From Chryseobacterium sp. Leaf201 (GTDB lineage Bacteria; Bacteroidota; Bacteroidia; Flavobacteriales; Weeksellaceae): a stretch of DNA of 64,000 nt. A program made the translations under genes and the position numbers. The stretch covers positions 261,356-325,355 of the forward strand of contig NZ_LMKA01000001.1 of the NCBI RefSeq assembly GCF_001421435.1, written 5' to 3'. The notes under the pieces are model-generated. The model was not told the origin of the DNA. It ran no database searches and saw only the letters and a list, made by a program, of their open reading frames with translations. Of this stretch, positions 46,066 to 54,835 are shown piece by piece (position 1 is the stretch's first letter; each line of letters opens with the position of its first letter).

Positions 46066-48171
46066 ATGAAAGGATTATTTTTTTTAGGGCTTACTGTAGG
46101 CTCATTCGCTTTTGTACAAGCACAGAATTCCGATTCTCTTAAAGTAAAGGAAATTGAAGCCGTTAACTTTACCAGAAGGCTTCCCGTTGCCAAAGAAATC
46201 ATTAATGTTGCCAAAGATCTAGACAGCCGCAATCTGGGCCAGGACTTACCGATTCTTCTTAAAAACCAGACTTCCGTTATTTCCACTTCAGATGCCGGAA
46301 ACGGAGTGGGCTACACAGGGTTCAGGATCCGTGGGGTTTCAGGAAGCGGGATCAATGTCATGATGAATGGTGTTCCTTACAATGATTCAGAAAGCCAGGG
46401 GACTTTCTTTGTGAATGTACCGGACCTCACGAGCTCCGCCTCACAGATTGTCATCCAGAGAGGAGTAGGGACTTCCAACAACGGCGTTTCAGCTTTCGGG
46501 GCCAGCATTAATGTGATTTCAAAAGATCCGGAAGAAAAGTTTTACTTTAAAACAGATGACAGCTACGGATCATTCAATACCTATAAATATTCCGCGGAAA
46601 TAGGTTCCGGAAAATTCTGGGGCAACAGGCTTTCCGTAATGGGAAGATACACTCATATCAGTTCCGACGGGTATATCGACAGGGCTTTTTCAAAATTGCA
46701 TTCCTATAATTTTACAGCTTTGTATGAAGAAGGGAATACCAGGATCCGCCTGATGGCTTTCGGGGGCAAGGAAAAAACCTACCAGGCCTGGAATGGCATT
46801 GACCGTGAAACCTGGGAAACCAACCCGAAGTTCAATTATTCCGGAGCGATTTATGATGCGAACTGGGAAAATATCGTTGGCTTTTATGACAATGAAACCG
46901 ATAATTACAGACAGAACCATTATCAGCTGCTCTGGGAACAGAAGTTCAATGACCGCTGGAATTTAGAAACTACGGTACATTATACAAGAGGAAAAGGGTA
47001 TTACGAAAATTATAAGCAGGGTGACCCTTTTGCGAGATATAACCTGGCTGACAGGGCAGGTGAAAAATATTCGGATTTTATCAGGAAAAAATGGCTGGAC
47101 AATGATTTTTACGGCGTTGTTTCCACATTATACGGGAAATTTGAAAACCTTGACCTGAACTTCGGGGTGGTAGGGAACCAGTATTACGGCCGGCATTTCG
47201 GGAACGTAACCGGGGTTTTCTTACCGCAGATTGATGAACATGAATATTACAGGAACCGTTCGGTAAAAAATGAAGCGGCCGGTTTTGCCAAGGCTTTAGT
47301 AAGGGTTAACGATTTTGAGTTTTTCGGAGACCTGCAGCTGAGAAACATCGATTACGATACCAAAATTATACAGTCCGGAGACGACGAAGGTGCTGATCTG
47401 GATAAAAACTGGCTGTTTTTCAATCCAAAAGCGGGAATCAATTACAGGATCCCGAAAGGAAAGGTTTTTATTTCTTACGCACATGCACAGCGCGAGCCCA
47501 ACAGGGATGACCTGCTCGCTGACAATACCGTAAAAGCAGAAAAGCTGCATGATTTTGAAGCCGGTTTTGAAAGGCAGTTCGGCATGGTTTCATTTACGGC
47601 AAACCTATATTATATGTATTATGTCAACCAGCTGGTGCTGAACGGTGAGCTGAACAATGTAGGCGCCTTTATCCGGACCAATTCAGGGAAAAGCTACAGA
47701 AGCGGAATTGAACTGGGTGCCCTGGCAAAAATCTCAAAACAATGGGAAGTGAACGGGAACATAAGCTTCAGCAACAACAGGAATCTGGACTTTAAAGCAG
47801 AAAATGAAGAAGGGGTAAAAGACCTGGGAAATACACAGATTTCTTTCTCGCCGGATGTCATTGCCAATCTGGGACTGAAATTCAATCCAAACCAAAATTT
47901 CCAGTTTGCTCTGATCAATCAGTATGTTGGGAAGCAGTACCTGGATAATTCAGAAGATCAGAACCTGCAGCTGAAAGATTATTTTTTAATGGATTTTAAT
48001 GCGCAGTATCAGTTTAAAATAAAGAATAATGATATCGCCCTGAAATTATTGGTCAACAACCTTTTCAACAGGAAATATGTCAATAACGGAGCTGTTTATG
48101 ACGGAACGCCTTACTATTTTTCTCAGGCAGGAACAAATTTCATGTTCGGGATCAGCTGGAAAATTCAGTAA
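46066..48171 (+). CDS. TonB-dependent receptor, probably for thiamine or a thiamine precursor
   Basis: A 701-residue outer-membrane receptor with a signal peptide (KGLFFLGLTVGSFAFVQAQ). The plug domain (about 30-160) includes GFRIRGVSGSGINVMMNGVP and SQIVIQRGVGTSNNG. A 22-strand-type barrel follows, ending in an aromatic C-terminus (FGISWKIQ). The frame is open from ATG 46021, but that start would add 15 residues before the signal peptide, so ATG 46066 is chosen. The upstream TPP riboswitch is the reason for the substrate assignment, which is inference from regulation; the barrel itself does not reveal the ligand. Terminator at 48218-48240. Confidence 0.88.
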   Translation: MKGLFFLGLTVGSFAFVQAQNSDSLKVKEIEAVNFTRRLPVAKEIINVAKDLDSRNLGQDLPILLKNQTSVISTSDAGNGVGYTGFRIRGVSGSGINVMMNGVPYNDSESQGTFFVNVPDLTSSASQIVIQRGVGTSNNGVSAFGASINVISKDPEEKFYFKTDDSYGSFNTYKYSAEIGSGKFWGNRLSVMGRYTHISSDGYIDRAFSKLHSYNFTALYEEGNTRIRLMAFGGKEKTYQAWNGIDRETWETNPKFNYSGAIYDANWENIVGFYDNETDNYRQNHYQLLWEQKFNDRWNLETTVHYTRGKGYYENYKQGDPFARYNLADRAGEKYSDFIRKKWLDNDFYGVVSTLYGKFENLDLNFGVVGNQYYGRHFGNVTGVFLPQIDEHEYYRNRSVKNEAAGFAKALVRVNDFEFFGDLQLRNIDYDTKIIQSGDDEGADLDKNWLFFNPKAGINYRIPKGKVFISYAHAQREPNRDDLLADNTVKAEKLHDFEAGFERQFGMVSFTANLYYMYYVNQLVLNGELNNVGAFIRTNSGKSYRSGIELGALAKISKQWEVNGNISFSNNRNLDFKAENEEGVKDLGNTQISFSPDVIANLGLKFNPNQNFQFALINQYVGKQYLDNSEDQNLQLKDYFLMDFNAQYQFKIKNNDIALKLLVNNLFNRKYVNNGAVYDGTPYYFSQAGTNFMFGISWKIQ

Positions 48172-48217
48172 CCGGTCAGGCTGTAAATAAACCATTACAG
48201 TAAAATAAAGTTAGATG

Positions 48218-48240
48218 AAGACTGCTCCGGCAGTCTTTTT
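48218..48240 (+). terminator. Intrinsic terminator of the thiamine receptor
   Basis: AAGACTGC / GCAGTCTT stem with a TCCG loop and a T-run. Confidence 0.85.
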
Positions 48241-48243
48241 CAT

Positions 48244-48350
48244 GAGGAGCTGTTTCCCGCTATCCACTGTATCTTTTTTGTTACAGCCTCCGTTTCACTC
48301 CGGCCGCAACAAAAAAGGATGTCGTTTCTATCGGGGCTAAGGAAATGGTC
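48244..48350. repeat. Structured intergenic element with long imperfect inverted arms
   Basis: In a 335-base gene-free gap. CCCGC at 48256 and CTTTTTTGTT at 48283-48292 face AACAAAAAAG at 48308-48317 and CGGGG at 48332-48336, enclosing a C/G-rich centre (CTCCG repeated). The phrasing resembles a palindromic intergenic element that recurs in flavobacterial genomes, by recall only. No second copy was noticed in this window. Confidence 0.55.
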
Positions 48351-48491
48351 GTCAATATATAAGTTGTGGATTACCATATAAATGCTGATTTTGTTGTACA
48401 TGGTTTTGCAGGCATCCGGGCCTGAATTTGTAATGGTCTTTAAGTCTTATTCACAAAAAAACAAATCTTCCGAAAAGTCATCAAAAAGTTA

Positions 48492-48499
48492 TAAATTTG
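48492..48499 (+). promoter_or_regulatory. -7 box seven bases before the HU-CCDC81-like gene
   Basis: TAAATTTG, exact TAnnTTTG, ends seven bases before ATG 48507, which implies almost no leader. Confidence 0.5.
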
Positions 48500-48506
48500 C
48501 GACCAA

Positions 48507-49262
48507 ATGAATACCTCAGCTTACATTTTAGAATATTTAAAACAGTTCGGGACGGTTACCGTTCCCGGTTTTGGCATTTTTTCTCTGGAAAATTCCAAGG
48601 CCATTATCAATTCCGAAAATGGGAGTATTCTTCCTCCGGCAAGCACCATTGTTTACAAACCGGATTATGAATTAAAATCTGATGACCTGGCCGCTTTTAT
48701 CGGAAGCCAGAAACAGATGTCCCTGGAAGCATCTGCAACGGATCTTCAGATCCAGACCGATTTTTGGAAAAAGAAACTCCAGGCAGAACAGGCACTGGAG
48801 ATCCAGGGGTTGGGGAAAATCTTTCTTGAAGAAGGCAAAACTCATTTTAAAGGCAACAGGCTGCAGTCTGACCATCCTGATTTTTACGGACTGGAAGAAA
48901 TTAAAATATCGGATATTAACGATAAAACCCTGAAAACTGCCGTTCCTGTAAATACGGAAAAAGATTACCGGTTCAATAAATCAATTCTCTGGGCTTTCCT
49001 GGTTATTATCCCGGTTGTAGGGATTCTGTATGTGGCTTATGCGCAGCAGGAGCTTCTTTTCGGGAAGAAATCTTTTGATAAAACCAATATTTCCGTGCAG
49101 ACTAAAACCCACAGGATTGCAGAAGATACGGTGAAAGTACAGGTACACGCGCCGGTTGTTGCAGATTCCCTGAAAAAAGATTCAGTACAGAAGCCGGTAC
49201 AGCCCGCCGCAGACCAAGTCGTTAAAATTCCGGCAACTCAAAACAACACTAAGAAAAAATGA
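48507..49262 (+). CDS. Membrane protein with HU-CCDC81-like N-terminal domain
   Basis: A 251-residue protein. The first 130 residues resemble the bacterial HU-CCDC81-type paired domains: MNTSAYILEYLKQFGTVTVPGFGIF at the start (quoted in part as LKQFGTVTVPGFG), and a second repeat around IQGLGKIFLEEGKTHF. One helix spans about 157-176, followed by a Lys/Val/Gln-rich periplasmic tail. Many relatives end in a SPOR domain; none is seen here. Role in envelope or division is inferred only. It overlaps the thioesterase gene by four bases. Confidence 0.7.
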   Translation: MNTSAYILEYLKQFGTVTVPGFGIFSLENSKAIINSENGSILPPASTIVYKPDYELKSDDLAAFIGSQKQMSLEASATDLQIQTDFWKKKLQAEQALEIQGLGKIFLEEGKTHFKGNRLQSDHPDFYGLEEIKISDINDKTLKTAVPVNTEKDYRFNKSILWAFLVIIPVVGILYVAYAQQELLFGKKSFDKTNISVQTKTHRIAEDTVKVQVHAPVVADSLKKDSVQKPVQPAADQVVKIPATQNNTKKK

Positions 49263-49780
49263 CAAAAATAAAAAAAGCGTCAGAATCCCTGACGATCATG
49301 ACGAATATCGTACTTCCCAATGACACCAATCAGCTGAGAAACCTTTTCGGAGGCGAATTGCTGGCAAGAATGGACCGTTGTGCCTCCATCTCCGCCACAA
49401 GGCACTGTGAAAGAAGGGTAGTAACAGCATCGGTAAACCACGTTTCATTTGACCACCCAATCCCGGAAGGCGGAATTGTGGTAATGGAATCCAAAGTTTC
49501 CCGCGCTTTCTCCACTTCAATGGAAATTTATGTGGATGTCTGGCTGGATGACCCGATCAACCATAAAAAAATCCAGACCAACAAAGGGATTTATACCTTT
49601 GTGGCAGTAGACGAGTTCAACAGGCCTATCCCCATCCCGGATATGGAGCCCGAAACGGAAGAGGAGAAAGAACGGTTTGCAGCTGCTTTAAGAAGAAAAG
49701 AGCTGTCCCTGATTCTTTCCGGGAGAATGAAGCCATTGGATTCCGTGGAACTGAAAAAACTATTCCAGGAACCTAAATAA
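49259..49780 (+). CDS. Acyl-CoA thioesterase, hotdog fold
   Basis: Hydrolyses acyl-CoA in the cytoplasm. The 173-residue product begins its domain with VLPNDTNQLRNLFGGELLARMD, the YciA/Acot-type segment (Asn, Asp and Gly positions; GGELLARMD). SVNHVSFDHPIPEGG follows, with Asp as likely catalytic acid. One hotdog domain is present. It is coupled to the upstream gene (ATGA overlap), and its stop overlaps the convergent DUF1648-like gene by eight bases. Confidence 0.9.
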   Translation: MTKIKKASESLTIMTNIVLPNDTNQLRNLFGGELLARMDRCASISATRHCERRVVTASVNHVSFDHPIPEGGIVVMESKVSRAFSTSMEIYVDVWLDDPINHKKIQTNKGIYTFVAVDEFNRPIPIPDMEPETEEEKERFAAALRRKELSLILSGRMKPLDSVELKKLFQEPK

Positions 49781-50129
49781 CCTCTTTCAGGGAAAGCCCG
49801 CATAAAAGCAATGTAACAGCTAAAGATAACACCGACAGAAATATTTGTCGGTTTTTTATTGCCGTTTTTGCTGAAGATTCCAGGTGGCTGTTGTCTTTTC
49901 CAAACATTTTCTGAGGGTAAAATAAAGGAAATGCGATAAAGCATAAAATGACGGCATTAATTCCCACTTCAAGCCATAAGAACATTTTACTCCCAAAACC
50001 GTCTGCCCCTCCAGAAGAATAATGGATGGGAACAGTTTCTTTAACCGACGGGAATTTAATTCCTAAAAAGACAGCATAAGCCAATAGCAGTACTGCCGAA
50101 AGGCCGAAAATAAATGTATATGATTTCAT
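49773..50129 (-). CDS. DUF1648-like small membrane protein
   Basis: A 118-residue protein with three hydrophobic segments (about 5-24, 49-69 and 95-113). Between the first two is PIHYSSGGADGFGSK, the Pro-x-His...Gly-x-x-Asp-Gly signature of DUF1648, found in SdpI-like immunity and related membrane proteins. Function unknown. Its last eight bases overlap the end of the convergent thioesterase gene. Confidence 0.7.
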   Translation of the reverse strand: MKSYTFIFGLSAVLLLAYAVFLGIKFPSVKETVPIHYSSGGADGFGSKMFLWLEVGINAVILCFIAFPLFYPQKMFGKDNSHLESSAKTAIKNRQIFLSVLSLAVTLLLCGLSLKEVI

Positions 50130-50182
50130 GCGGTCAACTGAAAAATTTTATCCTGTGAAAGCGGTTTCTGAATCTTTGCCCT

Positions 50183-50190
50183 TACCTTTG
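50183..50190 (+). promoter_or_regulatory. -7 box of the 2-hydroxyacid dehydrogenase gene
   Basis: TACCTTTG, exact TAnnTTTG, 21 bases before ATG 50212. Confidence 0.5.
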
Positions 50191-50211
50191 TCCTAACAAA
50201 TATAAAGAATA

Positions 50212-51150
50212 ATGTCTTCCATGAGAATTTTGCTTTTAGATAAAAACCACCCGCTTATTACCGAACAGCTTCTGGAAAAAAACTTTATCCTGGAAGAAGA
50301 TTTTACTTCTTCGTATGATGAGGTCTGCCGTAAAATTGAAAATTATGACGGTGTTATTATCAGAAGCCGGATCCCTCTGGATAAAAACTTTCTGGAACGT
50401 GCCAAAAACCTGAAGTTTATCGCAAGGGTAGGGGCGGGAATGGAAAACATCAATATTCCGGTGGCTGAAAAGCTGGGGATTCAGCTGATCAATTCCCCTG
50501 AAGGAAACCGTGATTCCGTAGCGGAGCATGTGGTCGGGATGCTGCTGGTTCTGATGAACAGGCTGTTCATTGCTTCGCAGGAAGTAAAGAACGGTATCTG
50601 GCTGCGCGAAGAAAACCGTGGTGATGAGCTCCTGGGGAAAACCGTCGGGCTGATCGGTTACGGGAATATGGGAAAAGCAACGGCAAAAAGGCTTTCCGGG
50701 TTTGGCTGTACCGTCATTTTCCATGACATTCTGCCTGGCCTTTCGGATGAATATGCCACACAGGTTTCTCTGGAGGAATTAAAAGACAGGGCAGAAGTGC
50801 TAAGCCTGCACATTCCTTTAACAGAAGAATCCTATTACCTGATTGACGGATCTTTCATTTCCGAAATGAAAAACGATTTTTATTTCATCAATACAGCCAG
50901 AGGTAAAAATGTTGAAACGAAAAGCTTAGTTGAAGCAATGCGTTCCGGCAGGGTTAAAGGCGCCTGCCTGGATGTCCTGGAATATGAAAAATCCTCTTTT
51001 GAAAATCTGGAAACAGAAAATGAAAATCTGAAATACCTCCTGGAATCTGAAAAAGCCATCGTTACGCCGCACATCGCCGGATGGACCTGTCAGAGCAAAG
51101 AAAAGCTTGCCCAGGTAATCGCAGACAAGATTATAGCCGGATTTGCATAA
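50212..51150 (+). CDS. D-2-hydroxyacid dehydrogenase (phosphoglycerate dehydrogenase-like)
   Basis: NAD(P)-dependent oxidoreductase of the D-isomer family, 312 residues. The nucleotide-binding GYGNMG is at 149-154, and the catalytic triad is Arg230, Glu257 and His287 (VTPHIAGWT). No C-terminal ACT domain is present, so it is the short type. Phosphoglycerate dehydrogenase is suggested by NSPEGNRDSVAEHVVGMLL, but glyoxylate or other 2-keto acid reductases look alike. ATG 50212 and ATG 50221 are both possible. It stands alone. Confidence 0.87.
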   Translation: MSSMRILLLDKNHPLITEQLLEKNFILEEDFTSSYDEVCRKIENYDGVIIRSRIPLDKNFLERAKNLKFIARVGAGMENINIPVAEKLGIQLINSPEGNRDSVAEHVVGMLLVLMNRLFIASQEVKNGIWLREENRGDELLGKTVGLIGYGNMGKATAKRLSGFGCTVIFHDILPGLSDEYATQVSLEELKDRAEVLSLHIPLTEESYYLIDGSFISEMKNDFYFINTARGKNVETKSLVEAMRSGRVKGACLDVLEYEKSSFENLETENENLKYLLESEKAIVTPHIAGWTCQSKEKLAQVIADKIIAGFA

Positions 51151-51272
51151 ATAACAGTCAGCCGTTAATCCCAGGATTTCAGTTTAATTATTATGTTAAA
51201 TAATTCATAATTTGCCCTTGGGAGTTAGTATTTATTTTGAGTTTCATTAAATTGCCGCTCATTTTTGTACTC

Positions 51273-52535
51273 ATGAACAACCGCTATTTTTTACTGCTGA
51301 TCACTGCTTTTTTATTCTTTTTTTCCTGTAAAAAAAAATCTGAAGACACCAATACCATCGCAGGGCCTACAACTGATCTTCCGAATTACGGAAATATGGA
51401 TTTAGGCAAAGTGTTTACGAAAGGCGACAGTCAGCTCCCTGATAAAGCATCGCTGGTGCGTTACATTGATCAGTACTATAAAAAAGTATGGGAAGGAAGT
51501 GATTTAAGCGGCGGCATCCTGGTGGCAAAAGGGGATGATATCCTTTATGAAAATTACCGGGGCTTTGCCCGGGAAGGACAGCAGAAAGCCATCGATAAAA
51601 ATACGCCGCTGCATGTGGCATCAGTTTCAAAAACATTAACGGCAATGGCCATGATGAAACTGGTGGAAGCAGGAAAAATTAAGCTGACCGATCATGTAAC
51701 ACAGTATTTCCCGGGGTTCCCATATCCGAATGTTACCGTGCAGACCTTACTGAACCAGAGAAGCGGGCTTCCGAAATATGAATATTTTATCACAAAGATC
51801 CAGCCGGCCCCGGCAGAGCTTTCAAAGCCTTTCATTACCAATGAGGATATATTACAGATGCTTATAAAATATAAACCGGACCTGGCAAGAGATACGGATA
51901 CCGGATTTATGTACTGTAACACCAACTTTGCCATACTGGCTTTACTGATTGAAAAAATAACCAAAACCCCTTTTCCCCAGGCAATGAAAGAAATGGTTTT
52001 CGATCCGCTGAAAATGAAGAATAGTTTTATTTTTCAGGAAAAAGACATTCCCACAGCTTCCCAGTCATTCTATTACGGAGGAAACAGGTTATATCCTCTG
52101 GACAAGCTTGACCTTATTTACGGGGATAAAAATGTATACACGACACCGAGAGATTTATATAACTTCTCGAAAGCCATGTTTTCCAAAGATTTTTTAAAGC
52201 CTGAATTTATGCAGATGGTTTTCACGCCATACAGCAATGAGAAAGCGGGGATGAATAATTACGGACTGGGTTTCAGGATGAAAATTTTTGATAACGGTGA
52301 GAAACTGACTTACCACAACGGCTGGTGGCACGGAACCAATTCTGTTTTCGCCCATCTGTTAGAGTCAAAAGTAACGATTGTGGCCATCGGGAATAAGTAT
52401 TCAGGCAAAGTTTATACAGCACTTGCCTTATCCGGACTGTTCGAAGATTTTCCTCCCCAGATCGATAAACTGCACAGCGTAATGAGCGATGGCAAAGATA
52501 CATTGAAAGGACATGGTGAAGTTTATGGAGAATAA
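51273..52535 (+). CDS. Lipoprotein serine hydrolase, class C beta-lactamase family
   Basis: A 420-residue exported lipoprotein with signal MNNRYFLLLITAFLFFFSC and lipid Cys19. The class C beta-lactamase/penicillin-binding fold follows: SxxK motif S117-VSK120, YxN motif in MYCNTNF, and HNG in TYHNGWWHG (the KTG equivalent). Members include esterases, D-aminopeptidases and beta-lactamases, so resistance should not be assumed. ATG 51273 is chosen over the in-frame TTG 51237 because it gives a clean lipoprotein signal. It is 25 bases upstream of the Ig-like lipoprotein. Confidence 0.85.
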   Translation: MNNRYFLLLITAFLFFFSCKKKSEDTNTIAGPTTDLPNYGNMDLGKVFTKGDSQLPDKASLVRYIDQYYKKVWEGSDLSGGILVAKGDDILYENYRGFAREGQQKAIDKNTPLHVASVSKTLTAMAMMKLVEAGKIKLTDHVTQYFPGFPYPNVTVQTLLNQRSGLPKYEYFITKIQPAPAELSKPFITNEDILQMLIKYKPDLARDTDTGFMYCNTNFAILALLIEKITKTPFPQAMKEMVFDPLKMKNSFIFQEKDIPTASQSFYYGGNRLYPLDKLDLIYGDKNVYTTPRDLYNFSKAMFSKDFLKPEFMQMVFTPYSNEKAGMNNYGLGFRMKIFDNGEKLTYHNGWWHGTNSVFAHLLESKVTIVAIGNKYSGKVYTALALSGLFEDFPPQIDKLHSVMSDGKDTLKGHGEVYGE

Positions 52536-52560
52536 TGTTTATTTTTGCGTAAACCTATTC

Positions 52561-54306
52561 ATGAAAAGACTTTTTTTATTATTAATTACCGGTTTCCTTT
52601 TGCAGTCCTGCGCAAGAGTTGGGTCCCCTGTAGGAGGAGCAAAAGATACCCTGGCGCCTAAATTTTTGGGATCCAATATTGATACGACAAGGATTAATGT
52701 TCCGAGGGACATTAAAGAGCTGCGCCTGGATTTTGATGAATATGTCACCTTAAAAGATGTCAGTAAAAACCTGAATATTTCTCCTCCCATCAACAATATC
52801 ATAAGAATTATTCCCGCCAATATTGCCAATAAGTTTGTCCTTATCCAGTGGACGGATACCCTGCAGGCAAATACAACCTATAACTTTAATTTTGGGAATT
52901 CTATTGCAGATAATAACGAAACGAATGTCCTGCGCTATTTCAATTTCGCTTTTTCTACAGGTGAAAAACTGGATGACCTGTATATAAGCGGAGAAATAAA
53001 AGATGCTTTATCCATTAAAAAAGCCGGTGAAAATAAATTTGTAGTCGGGTTATACCGTGCAAAAGATACCATCGATTATAAAAAGAAGCCTTATTACATG
53101 ACCAAGGTGGATGAAGACGGATATTATGAGCTGAACTATCTGTCTCCCGGATCCTACAAGATTATTGCTTTTGAAGATGAAAACGAAAATTCAGTATATG
53201 ATCCAGGCAAAGAAAAAGTAGGATTCCAGAAAGACCCTGTAGTGGTTGAGAAATCGGTGTCCGGACTGAACCTAAAACTATACCCTTCCAGGAAACCGGT
53301 GAAATACCTGGAAATGAAAGAGGCTCCCGGAGGCGTAATGATGACGTTTGAAGGCAAGCCGGACGACGTTAAGCTGCAGCCTTTAAATGAAAAAATTAAA
53401 GACTATAAAGTTACACGCGCACCGAAATCCGATACGCTGCGGATCTGGTTTGATGCGGTAAAAAGTGACGTAGGGCAGACGGCAACGGAAAATCTCAAAT
53501 TCGGCTATAACGCAGGCATCGGAAAAAAAGACAGTCTTTACAATGCATCACTGTTTTATAAGTACAATGTGAAAAATGCAATGGATCTTAACAGCGATAA
53601 CGGCGGCGGGCTGCTTCCCCCGAAAGAGGATTTCAAACTGAGCTCAAATTATTATCTCGATAAAATCAATACCGATAAATGGATTTTCAGAGCAGCCGGC
53701 GACAGCTTAAATACACTGCCTTTCACTGCGAAAATCTCAGAAACCAATCCGTATCAGATTCTGATGAAAGCCGATTTCGTTCCGGGTAAAAAATACCAGC
53801 TAACCGTTCCGAAAGAAACCGTATCATCGTTCTATGCTAAAAATTACCAGTCCAAGCGTTTTGATTTTGAAGCGGATAAAGTTGAAAATTACGGAAGCCT
53901 GACCTTTAAGCTGCAGAACGCCCCGGTTTCAAGTTACTGGATCCAGCTGGTAGACAGTTCAGACAAGGTTTTATATCAGAAATATACCAAAGGCAGCGAT
54001 GTTAAATTTGATATTCTTAAACCCGGCGAATATATCGTAAGGCTCCTGGCTGACAATAATGAAAATAAATATTGGGATGAAGCGGATTTCCGTAATGATA
54101 TCTTTGCAGAAGATGCATATACCTATTATAAAGTTATTATTGTAAGGCCGCTTTGGGACAGCAATGAAGAGTGGGACCTGAAAGACACCCGGGTGCTGGA
54201 TACATCAAAATTAAGTGCGCCGAAAACCAATACCGATACGCCGCCGAAAAATCTGAATGAAGCGGACCTGAAGAGCAATGATGCTTTGCTGAGCCCTACG
54301 CGGTAA
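52561..54306 (+). CDS. Ig-like-domain lipoprotein
   Basis: A 581-residue lipoprotein with signal MKRLFLLLITGFLLQSC and lipid Cys17. The N-terminal part (about 25-130) is a bacterial Ig-like (Big_5/SbsA) domain, with PVGGAKDTLAPKFLG and NTTYNFNFGNSIADNNE. A SdrD-like B-repeat fold and further beta regions follow. In Bacteroidetes such proteins are common single copies near housekeeping genes and are probably anchored on the periplasmic or outer face. A TATTTTTG box at 52540-52547 lies 13 bases before the ATG. The in-frame codons upstream of it lie before or inside the box and are rejected. Confidence 0.8.
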   Translation: MKRLFLLLITGFLLQSCARVGSPVGGAKDTLAPKFLGSNIDTTRINVPRDIKELRLDFDEYVTLKDVSKNLNISPPINNIIRIIPANIANKFVLIQWTDTLQANTTYNFNFGNSIADNNETNVLRYFNFAFSTGEKLDDLYISGEIKDALSIKKAGENKFVVGLYRAKDTIDYKKKPYYMTKVDEDGYYELNYLSPGSYKIIAFEDENENSVYDPGKEKVGFQKDPVVVEKSVSGLNLKLYPSRKPVKYLEMKEAPGGVMMTFEGKPDDVKLQPLNEKIKDYKVTRAPKSDTLRIWFDAVKSDVGQTATENLKFGYNAGIGKKDSLYNASLFYKYNVKNAMDLNSDNGGGLLPPKEDFKLSSNYYLDKINTDKWIFRAAGDSLNTLPFTAKISETNPYQILMKADFVPGKKYQLTVPKETVSSFYAKNYQSKRFDFEADKVENYGSLTFKLQNAPVSSYWIQLVDSSDKVLYQKYTKGSDVKFDILKPGEYIVRLLADNNENKYWDEADFRNDIFAEDAYTYYKVIIVRPLWDSNEEWDLKDTRVLDTSKLSAPKTNTDTPPKNLNEADLKSNDALLSPTR

Positions 54307-54310
54307 ACCT

Positions 54311-54769
54311 ATGAAAACATTTAAAAAAATATTCTTCTGGAGCCTTCTGGGTTTTGCCCTGATACAGTTTATTCCTACAGACAAAGTGAATAAACCGATA
54401 GATCACAAAGTGAATTTTACCGACGTTCATAAAACGCCGGATAAAATTGCACAGTTAATTAAGGGAGCCTGTTATGACTGCCATTCCAATGAAACCATTT
54501 ATCCGGAGTACGCTTATATTGCGCCGGTTTCATGGTCGGTAAAAAGCCATGTCAACGAAGGCCGGGAACATATGAATTTCTCGGTCTGGAATACCTACAA
54601 TCGTGAACTTAAAGAAAGCATGATGAATAAAGCGGTCCAGACACTGCAGAATAAAACCATGCCGATGCCGGGCTATATTGTGTATCACAAGGAAGCCAAT
54701 CTTTCTGATGCCGAAAGGACTTTGTTAATACAGTATTTTGAAAGGCTTTTAAAATCCAAATCGTATTGA
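54311..54769 (+). CDS. Haem-binding-domain protein (Haem_bd-like)
   Basis: A 152-residue protein with an N-terminal helix or signal (about 5-22). One c-type haem motif is CYDCH, preceded by KIAQLIKGA and followed by SNETIYPEYAYIAPVSWSV. This is the Haem_bd family of small exported proteins, in which the haem is attached in the periplasm. Partners unknown; one explanation is electron transfer. It starts four bases after the Ig-like lipoprotein stop, so the two are cotranscribed, and is ended by the hairpin at 54785. Confidence 0.85.
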   Translation: MKTFKKIFFWSLLGFALIQFIPTDKVNKPIDHKVNFTDVHKTPDKIAQLIKGACYDCHSNETIYPEYAYIAPVSWSVKSHVNEGREHMNFSVWNTYNRELKESMMNKAVQTLQNKTMPMPGYIVYHKEANLSDAERTLLIQYFERLLKSKSY

Positions 54770-54784
54770 TTTTAAATAAAAAAT

Positions 54785-54813
54785 AAACACTGGCTGTTAC
54801 AGCCGGTGTTTTT
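54785..54813. terminator. Bidirectional terminator
   Basis: AAACAC-T-GGCTG / CAGCC-G-GTGTTT stem with one wobble pair and a TTA loop, followed by Ts, between converging genes. Confidence 0.85.
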
Positions 54814-54835
54814 AATATGAATTCTGTAATGATTC

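Noticed and set aside
51273..52535. Beta-lactamase resistance gene
   Set aside because: The SxxK, YxN and HNG motifs define the fold only; lipoprotein form and divergence fit an esterase or peptidase equally well.
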